Positions 56,271 through 64,000 of a DNA stretch of 64,000 bases are shown piece after piece (positions within the stretch are counted from its first letter, which is position 1; each line of letters begins with the position of its first letter). Origin of the DNA: Rhodoblastus sp963804045 (GTDB lineage: Bacteria > Pseudomonadota > Alphaproteobacteria > Rhizobiales > Beijerinckiaceae); NCBI GenBank assembly GCA_963804045.1, contig CAWDOR010000004.1, positions 124,001 to 188,000 of the forward strand, read 5' to 3'. A model generated the notes under the pieces. The model was given only the letters and a program-made list of their open reading frames with translations. It had not been told where the DNA came from and did not search any database. Position numbers and translations under genes: made by a program.

Positions 56271-56770
56271 TGGCCAAGGCTCCCAGCAAACCCGCCGCCA
56301 AGGCTGCGGCGCCCGCTCCGGCTCCCAAGGCCGCCGCCCCGGCTCCGGCCGCCAAGGCCGCCGCTCCGGCGCCCGTGGCCGAAAAGCCCGCCGCTCCGGC
56401 TCCGACCCCGAAGGCCGCCGCTCCGGCGCCGGCTCCCAAGGCCGAGAAGCCGGCCGCCGCTCCCGCCGCCAAGAAGACCGCCGCGGGCGCGGAGGCGACT
56501 TTCGCCGCCGCCAGCCACGGGCTGCAGGCCTTTTCCGCCAAGGCGATGGAGGCCTATCAGGCCAATGCCGCCGCCTCGATGGAATATGTCCAGGCCTTGT
56601 CCAAGGTGCGCAGCGTTTCCGAAGCCATCGCGCTGCAGAGCGAACATATGCGCAAGCAATATGAGACGCTCTCGTCCCAGGCCAAGGAGCTGACCGCTCT
56701 GGCCCAGCAGGTCGCGTCGGAAGCCGCCGCCCCGCTGAAGGACCAGTTTGGCGCCGTCTTCAAGAAGTAA
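56270..56770 (+). CDS. Phasin with Lys/Ala/Pro-rich N-terminal tail
   Basis: 166 residues. Residues ~1-70 are a repeat of Ala, Pro and Lys (units like APAPKAAAPAPAAKAA), and residues ~75-166 are a phasin helix domain (AFSAKAMEAYQANAAASMEY, ALQSEHMRKQYETLSSQAKE). A basic, Pro/Ala-rich tail resembles those of PhaF and histone-like AlgP, which bind DNA. If so, it could link storage granules to the chromosome for even sharing at division. The order, tail first, is the reverse of PhaF. Confidence 0.85.
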   Translation: MAKAPSKPAAKAAAPAPAPKAAAPAPAAKAAAPAPVAEKPAAPAPTPKAAAPAPAPKAEKPAAAPAAKKTAAGAEATFAAASHGLQAFSAKAMEAYQANAAASMEYVQALSKVRSVSEAIALQSEHMRKQYETLSSQAKELTALAQQVASEAAAPLKDQFGAVFKK

Positions 56771-56790
56771 GCGACTTCGACGAAAATTGG

Positions 56791-56823
56791 ACGCGCGATT
56801 GCTCTTGCAATCGCGCGTTTCTG
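56791..56823 (+). terminator. Rho-independent terminator of the phasin operon
   Basis: ACGCGCGATTGC and GCAATCGCGCGT form a perfect 12-bp stem with loop TCTT, followed by TTCTG. It lies 27 bp before the tRNA. Confidence 0.85.
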
Positions 56824-56849
56824 CTTATAGGTTCCGCCGCGACAAATCG

Positions 56850-56926
56850 GCCGCCATAGCTCAGTTGGTTAGAGCGCTAGATTGTGGATCTAGAGGTCCC
56901 CCGTTCGAGCCGGGGTGGCGGTACCA
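56850..56926 (+). tRNA. tRNA-His (anticodon GTG)
   Basis: 77 nt including an encoded CCA. Stems are GCCGCCA/TGGCGGT (acceptor, with a G1-U72 wobble), CTAGA/TCTAG (anticodon) and CCCCG/CGGGG (T arm). The anticodon GTG is at 56884-56886. The discriminator is A73 (56923) rather than C73. Most bacteria need G-1 and C73; many alphaproteobacteria have lost them and use A73 with U72, as here. Confidence 0.96.
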
Positions 56927-57048
56927 TTTCAAGCTTCCGCATTTCGACCGACATCGCCGGCCCGATTTGCTTTTGTCGCGATTTGATTTTAGCGAAAGAC
57001 TCTGGCTGTTCTCAACGCCGGTTCCATCTCTTCCCTCACGGCGTCCGC

Positions 57049-57870
57049 ATGTGCGAATTGCTTGGCATGAACGCGAATGTCCCCACCGACATTCGTTTTT
57101 CCTTCGCCGGACTGGCGCGACGCGGCGGCGGCGCCGGCCCGCATCGCGACGGCTTTGGCATCGCCTTTTATGACGGGCGCGCCGCGCGCTTCTTCCATGA
57201 TCCCGAACCCGCGGCCCATTCGGCCATCGCCCGCTTCCTCGGCGACCACCCGATCAAGAGCCGCACAGTCATAGCCCATATCCGCCAGGCCAATAGCGGC
57301 GCGGTCTCGCTGGCCAACACCCATCCTTTCTCCCGCGAACTCTGGGGGAGGGTCTGGACTTACGCCCATAACGGCCAGTTGCGCGGCGCGAAGAAACTGC
57401 CGGTGGATTTTTACGCGCCGGTCGGGACCACCGACAGCGAACACGCCTTTTGCTGGATGCTCGATCAGTTGCGCTCGCGATTCGACGGCCTGCCCGCCCC
57501 GGCGCGGCTCGACCAGGAAATTCTGGCGCTCTGCGGCCGGCTGGCGGCGATGGGCGTGTTCAACATGCTGCTCTCCGACGGACGCACGCTCTACGCCTTT
57601 TGCGGCAAGAAGCTCGCCTGCCTGACCCGCCGCGCGCCGTTTGGTCGCGCCACCCTTATCGACGAGGACCGCTGCGTGAATTTCGCCGAGGAGACCGGGC
57701 CCGAGGATTGCGTCACCGTGGTCGCCACGGGGCCGCTGACCAGCGACGAGCCCTGGACGGCGATCAAGCCGGGAACCTTGCTGGCGCTGCGCGACGGCAA
57801 GATCGCTCATTCGCTTTATTCTTCCGTCCTCGAAGCTAAACCAGGCGCCAAAGGAAAAATCTCATGCTGA
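57049..57870 (+). CDS. Class II glutamine amidotransferase (YafJ/EgtC-like)
   Basis: 273 residues from the ATG at 57049 (MCELLGMNANVPTDIRFSFA). Cys2 becomes the N-terminal nucleophile after removal of Met, and the active-site pattern continues with HRDGFGIAFYDG, IAHIRQANSGAVSLANTHPF and WTYAHNGQLRG. The family hydrolyses glutamine or a glutamyl amide. No synthetase partner is fused or adjacent, so the acceptor is unknown. The stop overlaps the mtnA ATG by 7 bp, so the two are linked in translation. Confidence 0.9.
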   Translation: MCELLGMNANVPTDIRFSFAGLARRGGGAGPHRDGFGIAFYDGRAARFFHDPEPAAHSAIARFLGDHPIKSRTVIAHIRQANSGAVSLANTHPFSRELWGRVWTYAHNGQLRGAKKLPVDFYAPVGTTDSEHAFCWMLDQLRSRFDGLPAPARLDQEILALCGRLAAMGVFNMLLSDGRTLYAFCGKKLACLTRRAPFGRATLIDEDRCVNFAEETGPEDCVTVVATGPLTSDEPWTAIKPGTLLALRDGKIAHSLYSSVLEAKPGAKGKISC

Positions 57871-58946
57871 TCGCCGGCGAAAAACGCACCGCCATCTGGC
57901 CGGACCCCGATGGCGAGGGCGTGTTTGTCATCGACCAGACCCTGCTGCCGCATCGCATCGAAAATGTGCTGCTGCGCGGACTCGACGACGCGGCGCGGGC
58001 CATCGCCGACATGCAGGTGCGCGGCGCCCCGCTGATCGGCGTCGCCGCCGCCTATGGCGTGGCCCTGGCCATGCGCGCCGACAGCTCCGACGCCGGCCTG
58101 AAACTGGCGGTGGAGACGCTGGCCAAGACCCGGCCAACCGCCGTCAATCTCGCCTGGGCGCTGTCGCATATGCTGGGCTTTCTCTCGGACATGCCCGATT
58201 TCATGCGGCGCGAGGCCAGTTTCGCCTTCGCCAAACATCTGGCCGACAAGGATGTCGCCTGCAACGCGGCGATTGGCGAAGCGGGCTTGCCTGTCATCCG
58301 CGACATCGCGCAAAAACGCGCGGGCGCGCCGGTGCGCATTCTCACCCATTGCAACGCCGGCTGGCTGGCGACTGTCGATTGGGGCACGGCCACCGCGCCG
58401 ATCTATAAAGCGCAGGCGCAATTCATTCCGCTCCATGTTCTTGTCGACGAGACCCGCCCGCGCAACCAGGGCGCCTCGCTGACCGCCTTCGAACTCGGCC
58501 AGCAAAACGTGGCGCATGAGCTGATCGTCGATAACGCCGGCGGCCATCTCATGCAGCGCGGCGAGGTGGACATGGTCATTGTCGGCGCCGACCGCATCGC
58601 CGCCAATGGCGATGTCTGCAACAAGATCGGCACCTATCTCAAGGCGCTGGCGGCGAAGGATTGCGGCATTCCCTTCTATGTCGCCGCGCCGGCCTCGACC
58701 TTCGATTTCGCCCTCGCCGAGGGAAGCCTGATTCCGATCGAGGAAAGGGCGCAGGAAGAGGTCACCCATATTTCCGGAGAGGCCGAGTCTGGCGACGTCG
58801 TGAATGTTCGGCTGGCGCCGAAGACGACACGGGCGAAAAATCCCGGCTTCGACGTGACGCCGGCGCGGCTGGTGAGCGGGATCATCACGGAAAAGGGCGT
58901 TTTTCCCGCCGAGCCGCAGGCGCTGGCGGCGCTGGCGCGGCCCTGA
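57864..58946 (+). CDS. mtnA: S-methyl-5-thioribose-1-phosphate isomerase
   Basis: 360 residues. MtnA motifs: VRGAPLIGVAAAYGVAL, THCNAGWLATVDWGTATAPI with the catalytic Cys, DNAGGHLMQRGEVDMVIVGA with the catalytic Asp in GADRIAANGDVCNKIGTY. It converts methylthioribose-1-phosphate to methylthioribulose-1-phosphate in methionine salvage. No other salvage gene (mtnB, C, D, K or P) is in the window. Its coupling with an amidotransferase is not explained by the known pathway. Confidence 0.93.
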   Translation: MLIAGEKRTAIWPDPDGEGVFVIDQTLLPHRIENVLLRGLDDAARAIADMQVRGAPLIGVAAAYGVALAMRADSSDAGLKLAVETLAKTRPTAVNLAWALSHMLGFLSDMPDFMRREASFAFAKHLADKDVACNAAIGEAGLPVIRDIAQKRAGAPVRILTHCNAGWLATVDWGTATAPIYKAQAQFIPLHVLVDETRPRNQGASLTAFELGQQNVAHELIVDNAGGHLMQRGEVDMVIVGADRIAANGDVCNKIGTYLKALAAKDCGIPFYVAAPASTFDFALAEGSLIPIEERAQEEVTHISGEAESGDVVNVRLAPKTTRAKNPGFDVTPARLVSGIITEKGVFPAEPQALAALARP

Positions 58947-58953
58947 GCTTTTT

Positions 58954-61002
58954 TTACCGCGACGGCTTTTTCTCCACCGCCTCGGCATAGGCGCGCAAAT
59001 CCTCTCCGGCCAGCGGCGCGGTGCGCCGGTAAAGCCGGGCCTGAACGCCGTCGTCCAGCCGGTAGCTTGCGCCGGTCAGGCTGAAACTGGCGCCGAGTCC
59101 TGAGCCAGATTGCAGGGCGCGGGCGAGATAGACCACCAGTTGCTGCTCCTCCCGGCGCAAATGAGTTTGCAACGGGTCGGCGAGCACGGCGATGTCGCAA
59201 CTGGCTATGGCCGAGGAAAACCCGTCGCGGCGGTCGACATCCCCCAGCCAGAGGAATTTGTCGCCGGTCAGCGACGCCGCGCCAATCTCGAAAGCGCTTT
59301 CGCGGATGATCGAGCGGTTGAGAATAAAGCTGCTGGCGACCACGCAGATTTTATCGCCGGCCTCGGCGCGCGCCGCGAGATCGCGGGTCAGGCGGCGAAG
59401 TTCCGGCAGGTCGCCGCGCTGCGGCGGCGCGATGGACAGGGCCGGCGCGAGCCCGGTCTCGTACATGGTCATTTGCGCGCCGGGGAAATGGCCGCCCGAG
59501 AGCGCCAGCGCGGCGCAGGCGGCGAGGCCGGCGAAGACCGGGCCGCGCGCCAGCGGCCAGCGCGCCAAAACCGTGGCGGCGGCCAGTGCGACGGCGAAAA
59601 TCATGAAGGGCTGCAACAACAGATAATGGTGCAGCGAGAATCCTTGGACCCGCTCGAATTCAGCGACAATGAGGATCGGCGCCGCCAGCGCGGCCAGCCC
59701 GACCCATCGCGTCGCCCGCCAAAAAATCAGCGTCACGGCGCAGGCCAGGAACAGGGCCAGCGGGCCATAGCCGAAGCAATCGGCGGCCTGGACGATTTCC
59801 TCGTCGAGCGGACGCGCCCAGGCGCGATAGGCGTCGGGGTAATTATGCGCCAGCGTGGCGAGCAGCCGGCCCCAATAAAACGCAAAGCCGCACAGACCCG
59901 CGAAACTGCCGAGCAGCAGCATGGATTTGAACGCCGCGCGCAGGCGGGCGAAAAACTCCGGGGCGGCGCCGCGACGAAATTCATGGATGGCCAAAATGGC
60001 CAGGAGCGGCGGGACGGCGAACACATACCAGCGTCGGAAAATGCACAGCAGCACCAGCAGTCCGGCGCAGACGATCATCGGCGCGACCCTGTCGTCCGAT
60101 TCGCCCTGTCCCCTGCCCTCGCGCAGCGCCACCGCCAGGATCGTGGCGATCAGACCGACCCCGCCAATGTCGGGCATGCCGTAGAGCGGCGCATAGAAGA
60201 CCAGTGGAAAGACCAGCGCCGACAGGCAGATCAGCAGCAACGCGCCGGCGCCGCTCAGACCGCCCGAGACGATCCGCAGCAACCAGGCGCCCGCGAGCAG
60301 GGTCGGCGCCAGATAGAGGAAGGCAATGCCGCCGACGAGAAAATTGCGGTCGAAGGGGCCATAGGCCGCCTGGAACGCCGCGATCGGCGCGATCGGGACC
60401 ATGTTATATTCATATTGAATGCTGTTTTGCACGACGCCGAGCCCGCCGACGATCGGGCCGGATTCGCGGATCGCCTGGCTGAGGTCGCGCAGCAGCACGG
60501 CGTAAGTCGAGAAATCCCAGAACCAGACATATTGGCTCTGCCGCAGCCAGGCGAGGGCGAAGGCGGCCACAGCGACCATGAAGCCGAGAATCGCCAAAAG
60601 GCTTTTTGCGGAACGGCGCCTGTCGCCACCGAGCGCCGACTGGACCACTGCCCAGGCGCAGGCGCAGAACAGGGCCAGTATCGACGCCTGGACCAGCGCC
60701 AGCCCGGCCAGGGCGCCAAGGCCGATCTTGAGAAAAAAGCTCTGCGAGACCAGGAACAGCGGCGTCAGCCCAAGGACGGCCAGCAAGATGGGCTTGGCCT
60801 GCGCCAGAATCAGGCCACGTAAGCGGAACAGCGCCACGGCGAAGGCGAAAGCGGCGAGGACGAAGGCGGCGAGGACGATCCAGGGCGCCAGATCGGCGTT
60901 GACCTGTCGCAGCGTGGCGTATTGATAGGGCGCCAGCGCCGCCGCGCCCGCCAGCGCCAGGCCGGCGACCGGCGCCTGCTGTTTCATTGCATTGAACGCC
61001 AT
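58954..61002 (-). CDS. Large multi-spanning membrane protein, GT-C-like
   Basis: 682 residues; the ATG at 60987 is an alternative. At least eleven membrane helices occupy residues ~10-520 (for example LAPWIVLAAFVLAAFAFAVA), followed by a soluble C-terminal domain of about 150 residues (GDKICVVASSFILNRSIIRE). The first large periplasmic loop contains WFWDFSTYAVLLRDLSQAIR, where an aspartate after the first helices recalls the catalytic loop of GT-C glycosyltransferases. The family is uncharacterised. It could add sugars from lipid carriers to envelope parts. Confidence 0.7.
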   Translation of the reverse strand: MAFNAMKQQAPVAGLALAGAAALAPYQYATLRQVNADLAPWIVLAAFVLAAFAFAVALFRLRGLILAQAKPILLAVLGLTPLFLVSQSFFLKIGLGALAGLALVQASILALFCACAWAVVQSALGGDRRRSAKSLLAILGFMVAVAAFALAWLRQSQYVWFWDFSTYAVLLRDLSQAIRESGPIVGGLGVVQNSIQYEYNMVPIAPIAAFQAAYGPFDRNFLVGGIAFLYLAPTLLAGAWLLRIVSGGLSGAGALLLICLSALVFPLVFYAPLYGMPDIGGVGLIATILAVALREGRGQGESDDRVAPMIVCAGLLVLLCIFRRWYVFAVPPLLAILAIHEFRRGAAPEFFARLRAAFKSMLLLGSFAGLCGFAFYWGRLLATLAHNYPDAYRAWARPLDEEIVQAADCFGYGPLALFLACAVTLIFWRATRWVGLAALAAPILIVAEFERVQGFSLHHYLLLQPFMIFAVALAAATVLARWPLARGPVFAGLAACAALALSGGHFPGAQMTMYETGLAPALSIAPPQRGDLPELRRLTRDLAARAEAGDKICVVASSFILNRSIIRESAFEIGAASLTGDKFLWLGDVDRRDGFSSAIASCDIAVLADPLQTHLRREEQQLVVYLARALQSGSGLGASFSLTGASYRLDDGVQARLYRRTAPLAGEDLRAYAEAVEKKPSR

Positions 61003-61114
61003 TTGCCCCGACGCGCGATGAGAACCAAGGGTGACGCCCAGTTCTACAAGGCTGTTTTTTCGTTCGGGTTAACGCGCGCGCGGGAGACGACTTTGCGTCA
61101 AAGACGCCGCCGCG

Positions 61115-61558
61115 TCAAAACGGCCTGACGATCACAAGAATTGCGATCAGTATGGTCGCCAGCGCCGGAGCCTCATTGGCGATGCGCAGGGTTTTTTCCG
61201 CATGGGGCCGCTCGCCCCGGCTCATTTTCGTAGCGACCCGCACCGCCCAGAGATGATAGGCGGAGAGCAGCACGACCACGGTCAATTTGGCGTGCAGCCA
61301 GCCATTGCCGGCGAAACCGATGTTGAAGGCCAGCGCGAGCCCTAAAACCCAGGCGGCGAGAAGCGACGGGGTCAGGATGATCCGCCGCAGCCGGGCGCAG
61401 CGTTCGGCCCACAAAGCCTCTTCGGTCGACGCCGGCGCGGTCGCGCACATGTAGACCAGATAGCGCGGCAAGGCGAAAAGCCCGGCGATCCAGAAGAACA
61501 CCACGGCGACATGGGCCGCCTTGACCCAGAGATAGGCGTTATCAAGCCAGCCGATCAT
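61115..61558 (-). CDS. hemJ: HemJ-type protoporphyrinogen oxidase (UPF0093)
   Basis: 147 residues from the ATG at 61558. Four membrane helices and the HemJ motif WVKAAHVAVVFFWIAGLFAL followed by PRYLVYMCAT. The conserved His (in AAHVAV), Arg in PRYLVY and a later Lys (HAKLTVVVLLSAYH) fit HemJ, which oxidises protoporphyrinogen IX in alphaproteobacteria without HemG or HemY. CopD-family proteins are the main alternative. It stands in tandem with glnD with a 75-bp gap. Confidence 0.83.
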   Translation of the reverse strand: MIGWLDNAYLWVKAAHVAVVFFWIAGLFALPRYLVYMCATAPASTEEALWAERCARLRRIILTPSLLAAWVLGLALAFNIGFAGNGWLHAKLTVVVLLSAYHLWAVRVATKMSRGERPHAEKTLRIANEAPALATILIAILVIVRPF

Positions 61559-61636
61559 GTCCGCCCCCTTTTGCAAGCGGGCGGAAGATAGAAGCCGAAC
61601 CGGACCAAGTCCACCCAAGCCATGAAGTCCAGCCGG

Positions 61637-64000
61637 CTATTTCGCCTTGGCCCTGGGTGCGAAAACCTCCAGCAGATGACGGCGGACGGCGGCCTGACGC
61701 GCGGGATTGACGACCTTGGCCCCCGTGAGATCGGTGACATAGAAGGCGTCCACCGCCTTCTCGCCGAAGGTGACGATATGGGCCGAGCCGATGTTCAGAT
61801 TGAGCCGCGACAGCGCGAAGGTCAGCTCGTAGAGCAGGCCGGGCCGGTCGAGGCCGGAGACTTCGACGACGCTGTATTGATGCGACATGCTGTTGTCGAT
61901 GACCACGTCCGGCGGCACAGAGAAGGTCGCGGCGCGGTCGGGCGCCGCCCTGCTCCTGGCGGCGACCAGTTCGCTGACGCGGATTTCGCCGCGCAAGGCC
62001 TGTTCAGTGGCGCGGGCGATCCGTCCGGCGCGGCGCAATTCGTCGCTGTCCTCGTCGAAGGCGCGGGAAATGCTGATCGTGTCCAGCGCCAGGCCGTCGG
62101 CTGTGGTGAACACCTGGGCGTCGACAATATTGGCTCCGGAAGCCGCGCAGGCGCCGGCGATCACCGACAGCAGCCTAGGATGGTCGGGCGCGACCACGGT
62201 CAGTTCGGTGATGCCGCGGAAGGAATCGGTGGAGACCTCGGTGGCCAGCGAATTGACCTCGACAGCGCTGGCGTGCAGCAATTGCGCGTGCTGGATCTTG
62301 TGCTGCAAGTCGACCTTGAGCCAGTAGGCCGGATAGTGCCGGGCGACATATTCGGCGAATTCGGGATCGGACCAGGCGGGCAGCTTGTCGCGCAACTCCT
62401 TCTGCGCCCGCTCCACCCGGCTCTTGCGGTCCACGGTGGAATGGCCGCCGGCCAGCACCACCTCGGTCTCCCAGTAGAGCGTGCGCAGCAACTCGCCCTT
62501 CCAGCCGTTCCAGACGCCGGGACCGACGGCGCGTATGTCGCAGACCGTCAGCACCATCAGCATCTTCAGCCGTTCGATGGTCTGCACGGTGCGGGCGAAG
62601 GCCTCGATGGTGCGGGGATCGGCGAGATCGCGGCTTTGGGCGATGTTGGACATGGTGAGATGCTGCTCGACCAGCCAGGCCGCGGCTTCCGTCTCCGCCT
62701 CGTCGAGCCCGAGGCGCGGCCCGAGCTTTTTCGCGATCCGCGCCCCGGCGACGGAATGGTCCTCGTTGCGGCCTTTGGCGATGTCATGCAGCAGCATGGC
62801 CAGATAGAGCGCGCGGCGATGGGTGATGGTCGGCAGGATCTCGCTGGTGAGCGGCAGCGCCTGCTTCTGCTGGCCGTGATCGATGGCCGCCAGTTCGCCC
62901 AGGCCGCGCAGCAAATGCTCGTCCACCGTATAATGATGGTACATGTTGAACTGCATCAGCGCGACAATGCGCCCGAATTCGGTAATGAAGCGGCCGAGCA
63001 CGCCGGCCTCGTTCATCAGCCGCAGCGCCCTTTCGCTCGAGGCGGGATGGGTGAGAATTTCCAGGAACAGCCGGTTGGCTTCCGGATTGGCGCGCAGCTC
63101 GGCGTCGATGCGCGGCAGGCTTTGCGTCACCAGCCGCAGCGCGTCGGGATGGATCGCCATTTCATTGCGCGCGGCGACCCAGAACAGCCGGATCAGATTG
63201 ATCGGCTCGCGCTCGAACACATCCGCCGAGGGCACGGTGATCCGGTCGGTCTCCACGGCGAAGGGGCCGAGATCCCTGGGCTTGGCGCGGCGCCGCAATT
63301 TACCGACGAAACGGTCGAACACCGCGCGTGGCTTGGCCTGACGCTCCTCCAGCGCGGCGCAGACGATATTGGTGAGATCGCCGACATGTTTGGCGGTGAC
63401 GAAATAGCGCTTCATGAAGCGCTCGACCGCCGAGAGACCGCCGCCCGGCTTGAAGCCGAGCTTTTGCGCGATTACCCTTTGCAGGTCGAAACTGAGCCGC
63501 TCCTCGGCGCGGCCCGTGTGAAAATGCATGTGGCAGCGCACCGACCACAGGAAGGAATCGCAGCGGCGGAACAGCCGCAATTCCTGTTCGCTGAACAGGC
63601 CAGCGGCGACCAGCGACTCGGCGTCGCGGACCCGATAGGCGTATTTAGCGATCCAGAACAGAGTGTTGAGGTCGCGCAAGCCGCCCTTGCCCTCCTTGAC
63701 GTTGGGCTCGACCAGATAGCGCGACAGGCCGGCGCGACGGAGGCGCTCGTCGCGCTCGCCAAGCTTGGCGGCGACGAATTCCGGCGCGCTGTTGCGCACG
63801 ATCTCATGGTCAAAACGCGCCAGCAGCGTATCGAGCAGGCTGGGATCGCCGAGGATGAATCGCGTTTCGAGCAGGGTGGTGCGGATGGTCATGTCCGCCT
63901 TGGCCTGGCGGATGCATTCGTCGATGGTGCGGGTGGCGTGGCCGACCTTCTGCTTCAGATCCCAGAGCAGATAGAGCATGGCCTCGACCACGCCCTCGTC
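61637..64000 (-). CDS. glnD: Bifunctional uridylyltransferase/uridylyl-removing enzyme GlnD, 5' end missing
   Basis: The last ~787 residues of GlnD; the reading frame is open at the window edge (DEGVVEAMLYLLWD). The GlnD nucleotidyltransferase core with its catalytic aspartates lies mostly outside; the visible part starts just after it and has VEPNVKEGKGGLRDLNTLFW. The HD domain for uridylyl removal is MLLHDIAKGRNEDHSVAGAR, and two ACT domains end the protein (ELTVVAPDHPRLLSVIAGAC and VEVSGLDRPGLLYELTFALS). It senses glutamine and modifies PII proteins. Confidence 0.95.
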   Translation of the reverse strand, partial: DEGVVEAMLYLLWDLKQKVGHATRTIDECIRQAKADMTIRTTLLETRFILGDPSLLDTLLARFDHEIVRNSAPEFVAAKLGERDERLRRAGLSRYLVEPNVKEGKGGLRDLNTLFWIAKYAYRVRDAESLVAAGLFSEQELRLFRRCDSFLWSVRCHMHFHTGRAEERLSFDLQRVIAQKLGFKPGGGLSAVERFMKRYFVTAKHVGDLTNIVCAALEERQAKPRAVFDRFVGKLRRRAKPRDLGPFAVETDRITVPSADVFEREPINLIRLFWVAARNEMAIHPDALRLVTQSLPRIDAELRANPEANRLFLEILTHPASSERALRLMNEAGVLGRFITEFGRIVALMQFNMYHHYTVDEHLLRGLGELAAIDHGQQKQALPLTSEILPTITHRRALYLAMLLHDIAKGRNEDHSVAGARIAKKLGPRLGLDEAETEAAAWLVEQHLTMSNIAQSRDLADPRTIEAFARTVQTIERLKMLMVLTVCDIRAVGPGVWNGWKGELLRTLYWETEVVLAGGHSTVDRKSRVERAQKELRDKLPAWSDPEFAEYVARHYPAYWLKVDLQHKIQHAQLLHASAVEVNSLATEVSTDSFRGITELTVVAPDHPRLLSVIAGACAASGANIVDAQVFTTADGLALDTISISRAFDEDSDELRRAGRIARATEQALRGEIRVSELVAARSRAAPDRAATFSVPPDVVIDNSMSHQYSVVEVSGLDRPGLLYELTFALSRLNLNIGSAHIVTFGEKAVDAFYVTDLTGAKVVNPARQAAVRRHLLEVFAPRAKAK

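Noticed and set aside
59110..60822. Plus-strand open frame of 570 codons
   Set aside because: Antisense to the multi-spanning membrane protein; Gln/Arg-rich mirror composition.

Overview
This is a GC-rich chromosomal segment of an alphaproteobacterium, most likely order Hyphomicrobiales and close to Beijerinckiaceae or Methylocystaceae. The evidence is the MoxR/DUF58/DUF4159 cluster followed by DUF1285, CoA pyrophosphatase and a CCA-adding enzyme, an RpoH-type sigma factor, Omp25-like barrels whose mature part starts with AADLP, perfect CtrA-type boxes (TTAA-N7-TTAA), a PdhS/PleC-like kinase, and a tRNA-His with the alphaproteobacterial G1-U72/A73 acceptor end. The order is inferred from gene content; no marker phylogeny was run. 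I see no insertion sequence, prophage, CRISPR array or integrative element.

Layout. 1-4991 (minus): four translationally coupled genes (MoxR ATPase, DUF58, DUF4159, VWA-like membrane protein), divergent across a perfect 23-bp palindrome from a coupled plus-strand run at 5083-8661 (DUF1285, CoA pyrophosphatase, secreted protein, DUF6111, CCA enzyme, small protein). 8925-9599: outer-membrane barrel. 9707-15722 (minus): GST, cold-shock protein, RlmJ, RNase T2 with a secreted partner, WecG-type glycosyltransferase, release factor 3. 15917-20919 (plus): a periplasmic cassette of a di-heme cytochrome related to CCP/RoxA, a catalase-fold haem protein, and a DctP-type binding domain fused to a DUF900 hydrolase. 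This is the least explained unit in the window. 21014-27034 (minus): an unknown barrel protein and partner, then an RND efflux pair. 27160-29871 (plus): DUF1007, a nickel/cobalt transporter and a CBS protein. 30233-32226: an Omp25-OprB fusion porin. 32281-35697: a three-domain LplT-PlsC-Aas protein. 35821-37510: PspA, YiaA/B and a divergent TetR regulator around three helically phased operators. Then DctA, an HNH endonuclease, a GGDEF/EAL protein, GNAT, HemW, an aromatic/aspartate aminotransferase, RpoH, a conserved protein with PurA, two paralogous barrels, a PdhS-like kinase, two phasins, tRNA-His, a class II amidotransferase with MtnA, a large membrane protein, HemJ and GlnD (5' end outside the window).

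How the parts relate. The envelope is the main theme: porins and barrels, efflux, PspA stress, lipid remodelling. CtrA-type boxes upstream of two barrels and the PdhS-like kinase suggest that some envelope genes follow the cell cycle. The phasins imply polyhydroxyalkanoate storage.

Sequence quality. Eight otherwise well-conserved genes are each broken by one 1-base indel (six insertions, two deletions), mostly in short runs of one base. Joining the two frames restores a family-like protein in each case. I treat these as probable assembly or read errors, or recent lesions, and list the genes once across both parts.
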